A DNA stretch of 64,000 nt from Rhodothalassium salexigens DSM 2132 (GCF_004341375.1 NZ_SLXO01000001.1:1-64000), one strand, 5' to 3'; counted from the stretch's first letter, positions 35,827-45,982 are shown. The notes: generated by a model not told the origin, from the sequence alone. Translations and numbers: made by a program.

Positions 35827-36807
35827 CTACCAGCGCAGCAGGCAGGCGCCCCAGGTGAAGCCGCCGCCCATGGCTTCGAGCATCACCAGATCGCCCGACT
35901 GGATGCGGCCGTCGCCGACCGCGGTCGCCAGCGCCAGCGGCACCGAGGCGGCCGAGGTGTTGGCGTGGCGGTCGACGGTGCTGACCACCTTGTCGGGCGC
36001 GATGCCCAGCTTCTTAGCCGTGCCGTCGAGAATCCGCTTGTTGGCCTGGTGCGGCACCACCCAGTCGATGTCGGCCACACTCAGCCCGGCGCGCTCGGCA
36101 GTCTTCTCCACCGCCTCGGTCAGGTTGACCACCGCGTGGCGGAACACCTCGCGCCCCTTCATGCGCAGATGGCCGACGGTCTTGGTCGACGACGGCCCGC
36201 CGTCCACATAAAGCAGGTCATGGTGGCGACCGTCGGAGCGCAGATGGCTGGCCAGGATGCCCCGGTCGCGGCCGGTGTCGCCCGGCTGGTCGCGGGCTTC
36301 GAGCACCACCGCGCCGGCGCCGTCGCCGAACAGCACGCAGGTGGCGCGGTCCTGCCAGTCGAGGATGCGGCTGAAGGTCTCGGCGCCGATCACCAGCGCG
36401 CGCTCGGCCTTGCCGGCCTGGATGAAGGCGTCGGCGGTGGTCAGCGCATAAATAAAGCCCGAGCACACCGCTTGAACGTCGAAGGCCGCGCCGTGGGTCA
36501 TGCCAAGGGCGGCCTGGATGCGGGTCGCGGTGGCGGGGAAGGTCTCGTCGGGCGTTGCGGTGGCGACGACGATCAGGTCGATGGCGTCGATGGTAAGCCC
36601 GGCATGGTCGAGCGCCCGGCGCGCCGCCGCAATCCCCAGGTCGCTGGTCAGTTCGCCTTCGGCCGCGATGTGGCGTTGGCGGATGCCGGTGCGTTCGACG
36701 ATCCACTCGTCGGAGGTATCCACGGATTGGGCGAGGTCGTGATTGGTCAGGCAGCGCTCAGGCAGATAGGCGCCGCAGCCGACGGCCACGGAACGGCGAA
36801 GGGTCAC
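35827..36807 (-). CDS. fabH: Beta-ketoacyl-ACP synthase III (FabH)
   Basis: A 326-residue condensing enzyme starting fatty-acid synthesis from acetyl-CoA and malonyl-ACP. The catalytic triad is Cys115 ([11 protein letters not shown]), His in [10 protein letters not shown], and Asn in [10 protein letters not shown], with the C-terminal [21 protein letters not shown] start at 36807 overlaps the plsX stop (GTGA). The longer frame upstream is not conserved. This plsX-fabH pairing is the usual bacterial arrangement. Confidence 0.96.
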   Translation of the reverse strand: MTLRRSVAVGCGAYLPERCLTNHDLAQSVDTSDEWIVERTGIRQRHIAAEGELTSDLGIAAARRALDHAGLTIDAIDLIVVATATPDETFPATATRIQAALGMTHGAAFDVQAVCSGFIYALTTADAFIQAGKAERALVIGAETFSRILDWQDRATCVLFGDGAGAVVLEARDQPGDTGRDRGILASHLRSDGRHHDLLYVDGGPSSTKTVGHLRMKGREVFRHAVVNLTEAVEKTAERAGLSVADIDWVVPHQANKRILDGTAKKLGIAPDKVVSTVDRHANTSAASVPLALATAVGDGRIQSGDLVMLEAMGGGFTWGACLLRW

Positions 36808-37853
36808 TGGGTTTGCAACGCGGTGTCCGCGCCCTCTTTGGTTTTGAAACGGGCCACGTCGTCGGCGATCAGGCGGCACAGATCAGCGCGCGCCATGTCG
36901 ACGGCGACGCCGATGGCGGCGGCATAGCCCGCGGCGTTGGCACCGCCGTGGCTTTTGACCACCAGGCCGTTGAGGCCGAGGAACACGGCGCCATTATGGT
37001 TGTTGGGGTCGAGATGATCCTTGAGCGCGCCGAGGCTGCGCGCGGCGAGCGCATAGGCGAGCTTGGCCAGCAGCGTGGCCCGGAACGCGTCGGCGAGCAG
37101 GCGCGAGATCAGCCGGGCGGTGCCTTCGGCGGTCTTGAGCGCCACATTGCCGGTGAAGCCGTCGGTGACCACCACGTCGCACTGGCCCTGGCCGATGCCG
37201 TCGCCTTCCACGAACCCGGCGAAGTCGAACGCCATGTCGTCGCGGCGCAGCCGTTCGGCGGCGCGGCGGATGGTGTCATTGCCCTTGAGCTCTTCCTCGC
37301 CGATGTTGAGCAGGCCGACGCTCGGGGTGTTCAGGCCCAACACGGTGCGCGCGAAGGCGGCGCCCATGACCGCGAACTGGACCAGATTTTCGCTGTCGCA
37401 GTCCACATTGGCGCCCAGGTCGAGCATGATGCTGTCGCCGCGATAGGTGGGCAGAAACGACGCCAACGCCGGGCGGTCGATGCCCGGCAGGGTCTTGAGC
37501 ATCACCTTGGCCATGGCCATCAGCGCGCCGGTGTTGCCGGCCGACAGGGCAGCGTGTGCCTCGCCCTGGCGGACCGCTTCGAGCGCCAGGCCCATGCTCG
37601 ACTTGCGCCCGCGTCGCACCGCCGTACTCGGCCGGTCGTCGGGCGACACCACGTCGTCGGTGTGGCGGATTTCGGCATTGGCGGCGAGCGTCGGGCGCTT
37701 CGCCAGCAGCGGTTCCAGCGCCGCCCGACGGCCAAAAAACAAGAAACCCGCGTCGGGGTACACTTCGCGCGCGCGCTCCGCCCCCGCCACCACGATGTCG
37801 GGGGCGGCGTCTCCGCCCATGGCGTCCAGCGCGATGGTCAGTCGATCGCTCAA
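36804..37853 (-). CDS. plsX: Phosphate acyltransferase PlsX
   Basis: A 349-residue enzyme converting acyl-ACP to acyl-phosphate for phospholipid synthesis. Family features are [20 protein letters not shown] at the N-terminus, [57 protein letters not shown] and the [17 protein letters not shown] segment. A TTG at 37853 is taken as the start: it lies behind a GAGAGAG ribosome site and gives the canonical N-terminus. There is no ATG in a sensible place. It is translationally coupled to fabH. Confidence 0.93.
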   Translation of the reverse strand: MSDRLTIALDAMGGDAAPDIVVAGAERAREVYPDAGFLFFGRRAALEPLLAKRPTLAANAEIRHTDDVVSPDDRPSTAVRRGRKSSMGLALEAVRQGEAHAALSAGNTGALMAMAKVMLKTLPGIDRPALASFLPTYRGDSIMLDLGANVDCDSENLVQFAVMGAAFARTVLGLNTPSVGLLNIGEEELKGNDTIRRAAERLRRDDMAFDFAGFVEGDGIGQGQCDVVVTDGFTGNVALKTAEGTARLISRLLADAFRATLLAKLAYALAARSLGALKDHLDPNNHNGAVFLGLNGLVVKSHGGANAAGYAAAIGVAVDMARADLCRLIADDVARFKTKEGADTALQTQ

Positions 37854-37962
37854 CGAAACTCTCTCAATACAGGACGATCCGAAAATGCCGATCGCCGCCC
37901 CGGCGGGTCCGCAGGGTCGGGACAGCGCGGAAGCCGGCACAATACTGCAAATGCCGACCCCA

Positions 37963-38556
37963 TCAAGAGCCGTCTTTGAGTTTTTTCAGCACCGCAAAGG
38001 GATTGGGCCGTTTGGTTTCGCTCTCGGCGTCACCGTCCGCGTTGCCGCCGAGGCTCGTGGCGGCGGCGGGGATTTCCGCTGCCGGGTCGCGTGGATAGGG
38101 GTTGAGCGCCAGTGCCAGCGACTGCGCGACGATCTCGGCCAGGTCGACCCGGTCGCCGTCGAGCACGTCCACTTCGTCGGCGTCGGGGTCCATCACCATC
38201 TCTTCTTCGACCTCTTCGACCCGGGCGGCGGGCAGCAATTGCAGCGTGAAGTCGTCAACCACCCGCTCGGTGACCGGCCGGTGGCTGACCACGCAAGGCT
38301 GCACCACGGTGGCGTCGATATGGCCCTTGATGCGCACGCCGGGGCCGTCGATGGCGGTCAGCGTCACCTGCGCGGTCATTGCGTCCACCGCCGACAGCTC
38401 GAAGCGGTCGGCCAGGGCTTTGCACTGATCCGCGTCGGCAGTCACATGAACGGTGCGCGGCCCGTTTTCCGCCAGGTCGGCGCGGCTGACCGCGTCGGCC
38501 AGCGGCTTGGACAGGCGGTCGGTGGGTTGCGGGTTGATGTCCTGGCGGTCGGTCAT
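37963..38556 (-). CDS. DUF177 (YceD-type) protein
   Basis: A 197-residue protein of the DUF177 family. In many bacteria it precedes rpmF (ribosomal protein L32) and is linked to 23S rRNA biogenesis. The visible family pattern is CVVSHRPVTERVVDDFTLQLLP, then the acidic EEVEEEMVMDPDADE, DLAEIVAQSLALALNPYPR and the C-terminal NPFAVLKKLK. rpmF is not found between it and plsX. It overlaps the upstream chaperone gene by four bases. Confidence 0.87.
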   Translation of the reverse strand: MTDRQDINPQPTDRLSKPLADAVSRADLAENGPRTVHVTADADQCKALADRFELSAVDAMTAQVTLTAIDGPGVRIKGHIDATVVQPCVVSHRPVTERVVDDFTLQLLPAARVEEVEEEMVMDPDADEVDVLDGDRVDLAEIVAQSLALALNPYPRDPAAEIPAAATSLGGNADGDAESETKRPNPFAVLKKLKDGS

Positions 38557-39101
38557 GCGGCAGTCTCGGCACGGGGGCTGGGGAAGGTGATGCGGTCGGC
38601 CTCGAAGCGCTCCACGGGCTCGGCGGCCAGATGGTCGATCGCCTGGCACAGATAGTCGGCCATCGCCTTGGCGTGCGGGGCGTCGTCGATGGTCTCGACG
38701 CCGAACAGGTTGCGTGCCACGGCTTCGGCCAGGTCCCGGTCGCCGATCAGCGCGGCGCGATAGCCTTCGAACCGGCCACCGAACGCCTGGGCCATCGACT
38801 TGATCTTCTTGCCGACGCTCAAATCGCCCACGCCGGCCTCGCGCAAGGAGCGGTCGAAGTCGACCACCATGCACTCCTGGACGCGCTGCTGCAACTCGGC
38901 CGCCGCCGGCTCGTCACGGCCGTCGAGGCTGTGAATGAGGGCGAACACGTGCAAAATCAGCGCGTCGAACCGCCCGTCGACCGTGTCGGGCACGCCGAAG
39001 ACGTCATAAAAGACCGGCCGGCGCGCCGCGGCGACGGCGCGGTCGTAAAGCCGCTTCGCCTGCTCCCGGCGGGTGCGGTTTTGCCTCCATCGGCTGAACA
39101 T
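38553..39101 (-). CDS. Ubiquinol-cytochrome c chaperone (CBP3-like)
   Basis: A 182-residue member of the Ubiq_cyt_C_chap family, helping to assemble the cytochrome bc1 complex. Hallmarks are AKRLYDRAVAAARRPVFYDVFGVPDT, FDALILHVFALIHSL, DRSLREAGVGDLSVGKKIK and FGGRFEGYRAAL. The ATG at 39101 has AGGAAG five bases upstream; an earlier ATG at 39113 is possible. It shares a divergent promoter region with bamE. Confidence 0.9.
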   Translation of the reverse strand: MFSRWRQNRTRREQAKRLYDRAVAAARRPVFYDVFGVPDTVDGRFDALILHVFALIHSLDGRDEPAAAELQQRVQECMVVDFDRSLREAGVGDLSVGKKIKSMAQAFGGRFEGYRAALIGDRDLAEAVARNLFGVETIDDAPHAKAMADYLCQAIDHLAAEPVERFEADRITFPSPRAETAA

Positions 39102-39264
39102 GGGCTTCCTCATACAAACTGGGCGGCGCCACTCTTGACGCCTCGCTTCAAACTTGGCTCTATCACCCGCGCGCCGCAAGGTTCGGTCCGTCGTTTGCAA
39201 CCGATCGACGCGCAGCGCGCGGCGTCGTAGCCGGCCCGCCGGCGAGGATATAGAGGATTCGCCC

Positions 39265-39738
39265 TTGACCCGAAAGATTGTGTCCACCGCCCTTGTCACT
39301 GCCGCAGCGCTGAGCCTTGGCGGCTGCCTGGAATTGCAGCGCGCCAGCACCCACGGCTATGTGATCGACCGCGAAGTGGTCGACGAACTGCGCCCCGGCG
39401 TCGACAACAAGCAGTCGGTGGCCTCGGCGCTGGGCAATCCCACAGCGGCCAGCACGTTCCGCGACAATGTCTGGTACTACATCCAGCAGCGCCAGGAAAA
39501 GATTGCCTTCCTGCCCGAAGAGACCACGCGCCAGCGGGTGCTCCAATTCACCTTCGACAATGAAGGCTATTTCGAGGGCCTGGAGCGCTATACCCTGGCC
39601 GATGCCCAAGCCGTCGCCCCGCGTGGCGACAAGACCGCGTCGCGCGGTCGCGAGATGGGCTTTTTCGAACAAATCTTCAGCAATATCGGCCGCTTCGGTG
39701 CCGCCGGCCCCGGCGGCATGGCGGGGTCGGGGCGCTAA
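39265..39738 (+). CDS. bamE: Outer-membrane assembly lipoprotein BamE
   Basis: A 157-residue lipoprotein of the BAM complex. The signal peptide ends in the lipobox LSLGGC (Cys about 21). The SmpA/OmlA domain follows, with LRPGVDNKQSVASALGNPTA and NVWYYIQQRQ. The start is a TTG with AGAGGA upstream. The C-terminal tail (about 110-157) is longer and more Gly-rich than in Enterobacteria. It is divergent from the bc1 chaperone gene, a conserved pairing in alphaproteobacteria. Confidence 0.9.
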   Translation: MTRKIVSTALVTAAALSLGGCLELQRASTHGYVIDREVVDELRPGVDNKQSVASALGNPTAASTFRDNVWYYIQQRQEKIAFLPEETTRQRVLQFTFDNEGYFEGLERYTLADAQAVAPRGDKTASRGREMGFFEQIFSNIGRFGAAGPGGMAGSGR

Positions 39739-39825
39739 CGCCTCGGGCAGCGGGCACGGCTCATCGGTGCGCCCCGTCGGCCCGGTCCGGCAGCGGGCCG
39801 ACCGCCACGGCACCGGGCTTGAGAC

Positions 39826-39862
39826 AAAAAGGCCCCGGCGAGGCAGGCTCGCCGGGGCTTTC
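39826..39862. terminator. Bidirectional terminator between bamE and hppA
   Basis: A 10-bp perfect GC stem (GCCCCGGCGA with TCGCCGGGGC) with a seven-base loop has AAAAA on one side and TTT on the other. It can stop both converging genes. Confidence 0.88.
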
Positions 39863-39887
39863 GCGTCTGTCGGGGCGGGCTGCGGCG

Positions 39888-41981
39888 TCAGTGGCCGCCG
39901 GCGAGGCCCGCGAGCAACAACAGCGCCACGATGTTGGTGATCTTGATCATCGGGTTGACCGCCGGGCCGGCGGTGTCCTTGTAGGGGTCGCCCACCGTGT
40001 CGCCGGTGATCGCCGCCTTGTGGGCTTCCGAGCCCTTGCCGCCATGGTTGCCGTCTTCGATATACTTCTTGGCATTGTCCCAGGCGCCGCCGCCGGCGGT
40101 CATGGAGATCGCCACATACAGCCCCGACACGATCACGCCGAGCAACAGCGCGCCCAGAGCCGCGAACGCCTGGCCTTGGCCGGCGACGCCATAGATGGCG
40201 AAGTACAGCGCCAGGGGGGCGAGCACCGGCAACAGGCTCGGCACCACCATCTCGCGGATCGCGGTGCGGGTCAGCAGGTCCACCGACTTGGCATAGTCGG
40301 GCTTTTCGGTTCCCTTCATGATGCCCGGTTTGTCGCGGAACTGTTGGCGCACCTCTTCGACCACCGCACCGCCGGCGCGGCCGACCGCGGTCATGCCCAT
40401 GGCGCCGAACAGATAGGGCAGCAGCGCGCCGATGAACAGCCCGACCACCACATAGGGGTTGGTCAACTCGAAGCTCACCGCCAGATCGGCGAAATAGAGG
40501 TCGAGGTCGGCCTTGTAGGCGCCGAACAGCACCAGAGCGGCAAGCCCGGCCGAGCCGATGGCATAGCCCTTGGTGACCGCCTTGGTGGTGTTGCCGACCG
40601 CGTCGAGGGCGTCGGTGCGCTCGCGCACATCGGCTTCAAGCTCGGCCATCTCGGCGATGCCGCCGGCATTGTCGGTCACCGGCCCATAGGCGTCGAGCGC
40701 GACCACCATGCCCGCCAGCGCCAGCATGGTGGTGGCGGCGAAGCCGAGCCCGATCACCCCGGCCAGTTCATAGGCGCCGATGATGCCGGCGCAGATCACC
40801 AGGGCGGGCAGGGCGGTGGATTCGAGCGAGATCGCCAGGCCCTGGATGATGTTGGTGGCGTGGCCGGTCTCGGACGCCTTGGCGATCGACGACACCGGGC
40901 GCTTGCCGGTGCCGGTATAGTATTCGGTGATCCAGATGATCAGCCCGGTGACCACCAGTCCGATCAGGCCGCAGAAGAACAGCGAAAAGCCGGTATAGGT
41001 CTCGGTGCCGACGGTGAATTCATAGGCATAGCCGCCGGGCAGGGCGATCCAGATCGCCGCCACCAGCCCGAACACCGACACACAGGCGCTGATCAAGAAG
41101 CCGCGATAGAGCGCGCCCATGATGTTGGCGTCGCGGGTCAGTTTGACGAAGAAGGTGCCGATGATCGATGCCACCAGGCACACCCCGCCGATGGCCAGCG
41201 GCAGCACCATCAGCGCTTCCGCCTCAGCGCCGACGAACAGCGCCGACAGCACCATGGTGGCGCCCATGGTCACCACATAGGTCTCGAACAGGTCGGCGGC
41301 CATGCCGGCGCAGTCGCCCACATTGTCACCCACATTGTCGGCGATCACCGCCGGGTTGCGCGGGTCGTCCTCGGGGATGCCGGCTTCGATCTTGCCGACC
41401 AGGTCGGCGCCCACATCGGCACCCTTGGTGAAGATACCACCGCCCAGGCGCGCGAAGATCGAGATCAGCGAGCCGCCGAAGCCCAATGACACCAAGGCGT
41501 TGATCACCGTGCGGTCGTTCGCGGCATAGCCCAGCGGGCCGGTCAGCAACCAGTAGTAGACGGCGACCGACAGCAGTGCCAGGCCGGCGACCAGCAAGCC
41601 GGTCATGGCGCCGGCGCGAAACGCGATGTCGAGGCCGCGTTGCAGGCTCGACCGCGCGGCCTCGGTGGTGCGCACATTGGCGCGCACCGAGACCAGCATG
41701 CCGATATAGCCGGCCAGGCCCGACAACAGAGCACCGATGACGAAGCCGATGGCGGCATAGAGCCCCAGGGTCGGTGCCAGCACCGCAGCGACGATCACGC
41801 CGACGATGGCGATGGTTCGGTACTGCCGGTTGAGGTAGGCGGACGCGCCTTCCTGGATGGCGCCGGCGATCTCCTGCATGCGCGGGGTGCCGGGCGAGGC
41901 GCCGAGGATCGAACCGCGGGCCCAGGCGCCATAGATTAGCGCCAAGCCACCGCACGCAATGGCAACGTACAAAGCAAGCAT
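39888..41981 (-). CDS. hppA: Membrane proton-translocating pyrophosphatase, K+-independent type
   Basis: A 697-residue inner-membrane enzyme that couples pyrophosphate hydrolysis to proton export. Pyrophosphate/Mg-binding loops are visible: [38 protein letters not shown] and, near the C-terminus, [19 protein letters not shown]. At the selectivity position the motif is [10 protein letters not shown]; the Lys, in place of the Ala of GNTTAA, marks the K+-independent subfamily. About 16 hydrophobic segments are present. The ATG at 41981 ([10 protein letters not shown]) starts the first helix. Confidence 0.96.
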   Translation of the reverse strand: MLALYVAIACGGLALIYGAWARGSILGASPGTPRMQEIAGAIQEGASAYLNRQYRTIAIVGVIVAAVLAPTLGLYAAIGFVIGALLSGLAGYIGMLVSVRANVRTTEAARSSLQRGLDIAFRAGAMTGLLVAGLALLSVAVYYWLLTGPLGYAANDRTVINALVSLGFGGSLISIFARLGGGIFTKGADVGADLVGKIEAGIPEDDPRNPAVIADNVGDNVGDCAGMAADLFETYVVTMGATMVLSALFVGAEAEALMVLPLAIGGVCLVASIIGTFFVKLTRDANIMGALYRGFLISACVSVFGLVAAIWIALPGGYAYEFTVGTETYTGFSLFFCGLIGLVVTGLIIWITEYYTGTGKRPVSSIAKASETGHATNIIQGLAISLESTALPALVICAGIIGAYELAGVIGLGFAATTMLALAGMVVALDAYGPVTDNAGGIAEMAELEADVRERTDALDAVGNTTKAVTKGYAIGSAGLAALVLFGAYKADLDLYFADLAVSFELTNPYVVVGLFIGALLPYLFGAMGMTAVGRAGGAVVEEVRQQFRDKPGIMKGTEKPDYAKSVDLLTRTAIREMVVPSLLPVLAPLALYFAIYGVAGQGQAFAALGALLLGVIVSGLYVAISMTAGGGAWDNAKKYIEDGNHGGKGSEAHKAAITGDTVGDPYKDTAGPAVNPMIKITNIVALLLLAGLAGGH

Positions 41982-42358
41982 GGAAGCGTGTCCCCCTAAT
42001 TGGCCGCAGGACATGGGGCCGTGAGAAGTGCGCGGCCGCGTCCCCTGAGCCGGGGACGAGCCGCCGGTGGCGCCATTAAGGCAGAAGGCAGACGACGAAG
42101 CAAGCCAAGCGCACAGGGCTGTTTCGCGTTCAAAAGGGAGCGGTTAGCCGGTCGGCTGCGGAGCGGGGACCAGCACCTCGGCGCCCCGGCCATCGGCCGG
42201 CGCCGCCCCGTCCGGGCGCCGCCGAGCGCAGTGCCAGCGCGCGCCTTGGCGGCCGAAGGCGCGGCGGTCCGGGGGCATGACGCGGTTGCGCGGCGCCGCG
42301 ATCGGGGCGCGGGCCTTCCGACCGGAGAGGACGCCCGCTCCGGTGCGGTCCGGGCCCG
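41982..42358. other. Intergenic region, no gene seen
   Basis: About 375 bp lie between the fliL-like stop and the hppA start. Open frames here are GC-rich shadows. It presumably holds the hppA promoter, but no convincing -35/-10 pair was found. Confidence 0.5.
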
Positions 42359-42862
42359 TCAGGTGGGCGCGCGTTGGACGTTGGTGATGTACATCTGGTA
42401 GATGACGCCGTCGCCGGCGGCGGCCTTGGCGGCGGCACGCATCCGGGCTTCGACGCCCTTGACGTCGAGCGCGCCGGGGCGTTCGGGCGAGGCGGTGGGG
42501 GCGCTGTGCAGCGCCTTGAGCATGGCGTTCTTGACCCGCGGCAGGCGCGCGCTCAACAGCGACTGGTTGGTCGGACCGTCGACGACGAAGTCCACGTCGA
42601 TCCACACATAGCCCAGCGTGGTGCCGCGCTGGCTGATCAGCGGCGCCGAGAAGCGCCGCACATTGACGTGCAGAATGTCGCTGGCCTCGTCGACCTCGGC
42701 CGCCTTGTCCTCGGCGGTGTCGGTCGCGGCGGCGGTTTCGGGCGCCTTGGCCGGCATCAGAAAATAGACCGCCGCGCCGCCGCCGCCGAGCCCGATCAAC
42801 AGGGCTACCAGCGCGAAGACAATCGGGCTCGGGCCGCTCTTGCCGGTATCCTCGTTGCTCAT
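42359..42862 (-). CDS. FliL-like single-pass membrane protein
   Basis: A 167-residue protein with one membrane helix (about 14-36, IVFALVALLIGLGGGGAAVYFL) and a periplasmic domain resembling FliL. FliL is the basal-body protein that stabilises the stator ring. Features include FSAPLISQRGTTLGYVWIDVDF, with a conserved pattern near residues 95-105. No flagellar genes are nearby. It overlaps thiL by four bases and is the last gene of the rib-nusB-thiL cluster. A general role as a stomatin/FliL-type factor is equally possible. Confidence 0.65.
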   Translation of the reverse strand: MSNEDTGKSGPSPIVFALVALLIGLGGGGAAVYFLMPAKAPETAAATDTAEDKAAEVDEASDILHVNVRRFSAPLISQRGTTLGYVWIDVDFVVDGPTNQSLLSARLPRVKNAMLKALHSAPTASPERPGALDVKGVEARMRAAAKAAAGDGVIYQMYITNVQRAPT

Positions 42863-43893
42863 GGGCGCTCTCTCCTGGTTTGCTGGCTTGGGGTTGATCG
42901 CGCGTCGTCGGGCGGTGTCGGGACCGCCGGTCCCAAGCCGTGAGTGTAGCCAGCCCGGTCGATCACCAGGGTGTGGCCTTGGGCGTCGGTCACGCGGACG
43001 GCCGGGCCCCGGCGGCCCGGATGTGCACGGCCGATGCGGGTCACCGGCGTTTCCGCGTCGGCCGCCGCCCGGGCGATGGCGTCGGCCGCGTCCGGCGGGG
43101 CGGTGAACACCAATTCATAATCGTCGCCGCCGGTCAACAAAGCCCTAAGACGGTCGGGGTCGCCGGCGACCGACGCCCGGCCCGCCGGCGACAGCGGCAC
43201 CGCCGCCGCGTCCAGGTCCAGTGCTACGCCGCTGGCGCGGGCGATGTGGCCGGCGTCGGCGACCAGGCCGTCGGAGACGTCGGCACAGGCGCTCGCCACG
43301 CCGCGCAGGGCTTGACCCAGCGCCAGGCGCGGTTCCGGGCGCCGATAGCGCGCCGCCGGGCCGGTGTCGGCGGTGCGGTCGGCGCGCAGGGCGTCGAGGC
43401 CGAGCAGGCCGTCGCCGATCCAGCCCGAGACATAGACATGGTCGCCGGCGCGCGCACCGCCGCGGCGCAGCGCCTGGCCCCGGGGCACCCGGCCGATGGC
43501 GGTCAGGGTCAGCACGGCGCGCGCGGCGCCGCTGGTGGTGTCGCCGCCCCACAAGCGCCAGCCGAAGCGGTCCTGATCGGCGGCCAGGCCGGCGGCGAAG
43601 CCGCGCAGCCAGTCCGTTTCCACCGACCGGGGCAGGGCGATGGCCAGCAGATAGCCTTCGGGCTCGGCGCCCATGGCGGCCAGATCGGACAGATTGACGC
43701 GGGCCAGCTTGGCGGCCACCTCGTCGGCCGGCTGGTCGGCCAGGAAGTGGGTGCTGGCGATCATGGTGTCGGTGGTGTAGACGCGGTCATGGCGCGCCGA
43801 CGACGGCACCACGGCGGCATCGTCCAGCAAGTGCGCGCCACAACGGTCGGTGAGCGGCGCGAACAGCTCGGCGATCAGCGCGAACTCATCCAT
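42859..43893 (-). CDS. thiL: Thiamine-monophosphate kinase
   Basis: A 344-residue AIR-synthase-fold kinase phosphorylating thiamine monophosphate to the active diphosphate. Landmarks are LLDDAAVV, YTTDTMIASTHFLADQPADEVAAK, KLARVNLSDLAAMGAEPEGY, GGDTTSGAARAVLTLTAIG, ADVSDGLVADAGHIARAS and LTGGDDYELVFT. It overlaps nusB upstream and the fliL-like gene downstream by four to eight bases. Confidence 0.95.
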   Translation of the reverse strand: MDEFALIAELFAPLTDRCGAHLLDDAAVVPSSARHDRVYTTDTMIASTHFLADQPADEVAAKLARVNLSDLAAMGAEPEGYLLAIALPRSVETDWLRGFAAGLAADQDRFGWRLWGGDTTSGAARAVLTLTAIGRVPRGQALRRGGARAGDHVYVSGWIGDGLLGLDALRADRTADTGPAARYRRPEPRLALGQALRGVASACADVSDGLVADAGHIARASGVALDLDAAAVPLSPAGRASVAGDPDRLRALLTGGDDYELVFTAPPDAADAIARAAADAETPVTRIGRAHPGRRGPAVRVTDAQGHTLVIDRAGYTHGLGPAVPTPPDDARSTPSQQTRRERP

Positions 43894-44377
43894 CCCCGCC
43901 GCGCACCGCATCGGCCACGGTTTCCAGCACGCCGTTGATGAACCGGGGCTCCTTGTCGCTGTAAAAGGCGTGGGCGACGTTGAGATATTCGTTGATCACC
44001 ACCTTGCGCGGCACGTCGGCGCGGATCGCCAGTTCATAGGTGGCGGCGCGCAGGATGCAGGCCATCAGCCGTTCGAGCCGATGCAACGGCCAGCGCTTGT
44101 CGAGCGCCGGGGCAATATGGGCGTCGATTTCCGCGCGCCGCTCATGGGCGCCTTCCACCAGGTCGCCGAAGAAGTCCTCGTCGGCGCGGGCATAGACCTG
44201 GCCGTCGACCTCGCGGCCCAACCGGTGGGCCTTGAACTCGGTGACGATCTGGCGCGCCCGGGCGGTGGGGTCCATGTCCAGCTGATAAAGCGCCTGCACG
44301 GCCGCCAAGCGGGCCGCACTGCGAGGGTTCACGGCCTTTCGGGCAGGGCCGCGCGGGGTCGTTACCGGATCGGTCAT
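43886..44377 (-). CDS. nusB: Transcription antitermination factor NusB
   Basis: A 163-residue all-helical protein that binds boxA RNA with NusE during rRNA transcription. The family pattern is SAARLAAVQALYQLDMD, then FFGDLVEGAHERRAEIDAHI, RLERLMACILRAATYEL and VVINEYLNVAHAFYSDKEPRFINGVL. The N-terminus extends about 15 residues beyond the usual start. It sits five bases after ribH, the standard position in this cluster. Confidence 0.95.
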   Translation of the reverse strand: MTDPVTTPRGPARKAVNPRSAARLAAVQALYQLDMDPTARARQIVTEFKAHRLGREVDGQVYARADEDFFGDLVEGAHERRAEIDAHIAPALDKRWPLHRLERLMACILRAATYELAIRADVPRKVVINEYLNVAHAFYSDKEPRFINGVLETVADAVRGGDG

Positions 44378-44381
44378 AAGG

Positions 44382-44825
44382 TCAGCTCCGCCCGAATTCC
44401 CGGGCCAGGTCAATCATGGACAGGCAGGCACGCGCGGCGTCGCCGCCCTTGTTGCCGCGTTTGCGGTCGGCGCGCGCCCACGCCTGTTCCTGGTTTTCTA
44501 CGGTGAGAATGCCATAGCCGATGGCCACACGGTCGCGCACCGCCATGTCTTGCAGCGCGCGGGCACTCTCGCCGCACACATAATCATAGTGGGTGGTCTC
44601 GCCCCGGATCACGCAGCCGAGCGCCACATAGCCGTCATAGTGCACCGACGAGATCGTCTCGGCCATGGCGATGGCGCCCGGGATCTCGAAGGCGCCGGGC
44701 ACGGTCACGCGGCGCACCTCGGCATTGGCTTCGGCCAGCACCGCCTCGGCGCCGGCAACCAGTTCGTCGGCCAGCTCGTCATAGAACCGAGCCTCGACAA
44801 TCATCACGCGGGAGTTGGGCGCCAT
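44382..44825 (-). CDS. ribH: 6,7-dimethyl-8-ribityllumazine synthase
   Basis: A 147-residue enzyme condensing the ribityl pyrimidine and dihydroxybutanone phosphate in riboflavin synthesis. The active-site stretch is ALGCVIRGETTHYDYVCGES, and the earlier VPGAFEIP binds substrate. Catalytic His is in THYDY. The ATG at 44825 gives normal length and stands three bases from the ribBA stop. Confidence 0.97.
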   Translation of the reverse strand: MAPNSRVMIVEARFYDELADELVAGAEAVLAEANAEVRRVTVPGAFEIPGAIAMAETISSVHYDGYVALGCVIRGETTHYDYVCGESARALQDMAVRDRVAIGYGILTVENQEQAWARADRKRGNKGGDAARACLSMIDLAREFGRS

Positions 44826-44827
44826 AC

Positions 44828-45982
44828 CTATTCCTGACAAACCGGGATCGGCCGTTGTTCTACGATATTCAGCCCATACCCCTCAAGCCCGACGATGTTG
44901 TGCTGGGTGTTGGACAACAAAACCAACTCGCTCAGCCCCAGGTCGAGCAGGATCTGCGCGCCGATGCCATAGTCGCGCAGGGTCTCTTCGCCGCTGCCGG
45001 CGGCCTGGCCCTGGCGGCGTTTGATGGTCTCGGTCAGCCGCTTGGGCGAAACGTCGCGGATCACCACGACGACGCCGCGGCCCTCGGCGCCGATCATGTC
45101 CATGGCGTTGGCCAGTTGGCCGGGGCGGCCGGCGGCGTCGCCCAGCAGGTCGTCGAACAGGTTGACCGCGTGCATGCGCACCAGCACCGGTTCGTCGCCC
45201 GAGATATCGCCCTTCACCAGCGCCATATGCTCGGCATATTCGGCGGTGTTCACATAGGCCTTGACCGTCCAGTCGCCGCCCCAGCACGAGGTCAGCGGCG
45301 TTTCGGCCACGCACTCGACCAGGCTGTCATGCTTCAGGCGATAGGCGATCAGGTCCCGGATCGACGCCACCTTGAGGCCGTGCTGCTCGGCGAACGCCAA
45401 CAGGTCGGGCAGGCGCGCCATGGTGCCGTCGTCCTTCATCACCTCGCAGATCGCCGCCGACGGGTTGAGCCCGGCAAGCCGCGCGATGTCCACCGAGCCC
45501 TCGGTATGGCCGGCGCGCACCAGCACGCCGCCGTCGCGGGCGACCAGCGGGAACACATGGCCCGGCGAGACCACGTCGTCGGCGGTCTTGGCGCCGTCGA
45601 TGGCGACCGCGATGGTGCGCGCCCGGTCGCCCGCCGAAATGCCGGTGGAGATGCCGTCGCGCGCCTCGATCGACACGGTGAAGGCGGTCTGGTGGCGGGC
45701 CCGGTTGTTGCGGCTCATCAGTTCCAGGCCCAACTCCTCGACCCGGTCGCGGGTCAGGCTCAGGCACACCAGGCCGCGGCCGTACTTGGCCATGAAGTTG
45801 ATCGCCTCGGGCGTGGCCATCTGGGCCGGGATCACCAGATCGCCCTCGTTCTCGCGGTCCTCGTCGTCGACCAGGATGAACATGCGGCCGTTGCGCGCGT
45901 CGTCGATCACGTCTTCGATCGGCGACAGCTGGCTGGGGCGGCCGTCTTGCGCCGGGCGGCTCGGGGTCAGGGTGGCAGTCAT
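44828..45982 (-). CDS. ribB: 3,4-dihydroxy-2-butanone 4-phosphate synthase with degenerate GTP cyclohydrolase II domain
   Basis: A 384-residue RibBA-type protein. The N-terminal RibB domain (about 20-220) is complete: FILVDDEDRENEGDL, ARHQTAFTVSIEA, GISTGISAGDRARTI, SPGHVFPLVARDGGVLVRAGH and HTEGSVDIARLAGL. The C-terminal RibA-like domain (about 220-384) keeps the fold (RMHAVNLFDDLLGD, then YGIGAQILLDLGLSELVLLS). It lacks the three zinc-binding Cys and the CDCG-type active-site segment. It should therefore supply only butanone phosphate, and GTP cyclohydrolase II must come from elsewhere. It overlaps ribE by four bases. Confidence 0.93.
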   Translation of the reverse strand: MTATLTPSRPAQDGRPSQLSPIEDVIDDARNGRMFILVDDEDRENEGDLVIPAQMATPEAINFMAKYGRGLVCLSLTRDRVEELGLELMSRNNRARHQTAFTVSIEARDGISTGISAGDRARTIAVAIDGAKTADDVVSPGHVFPLVARDGGVLVRAGHTEGSVDIARLAGLNPSAAICEVMKDDGTMARLPDLLAFAEQHGLKVASIRDLIAYRLKHDSLVECVAETPLTSCWGGDWTVKAYVNTAEYAEHMALVKGDISGDEPVLVRMHAVNLFDDLLGDAAGRPGQLANAMDMIGAEGRGVVVVIRDVSPKRLTETIKRRQGQAAGSGEETLRDYGIGAQILLDLGLSELVLLSNTQHNIVGLEGYGLNIVEQRPIPVCQE

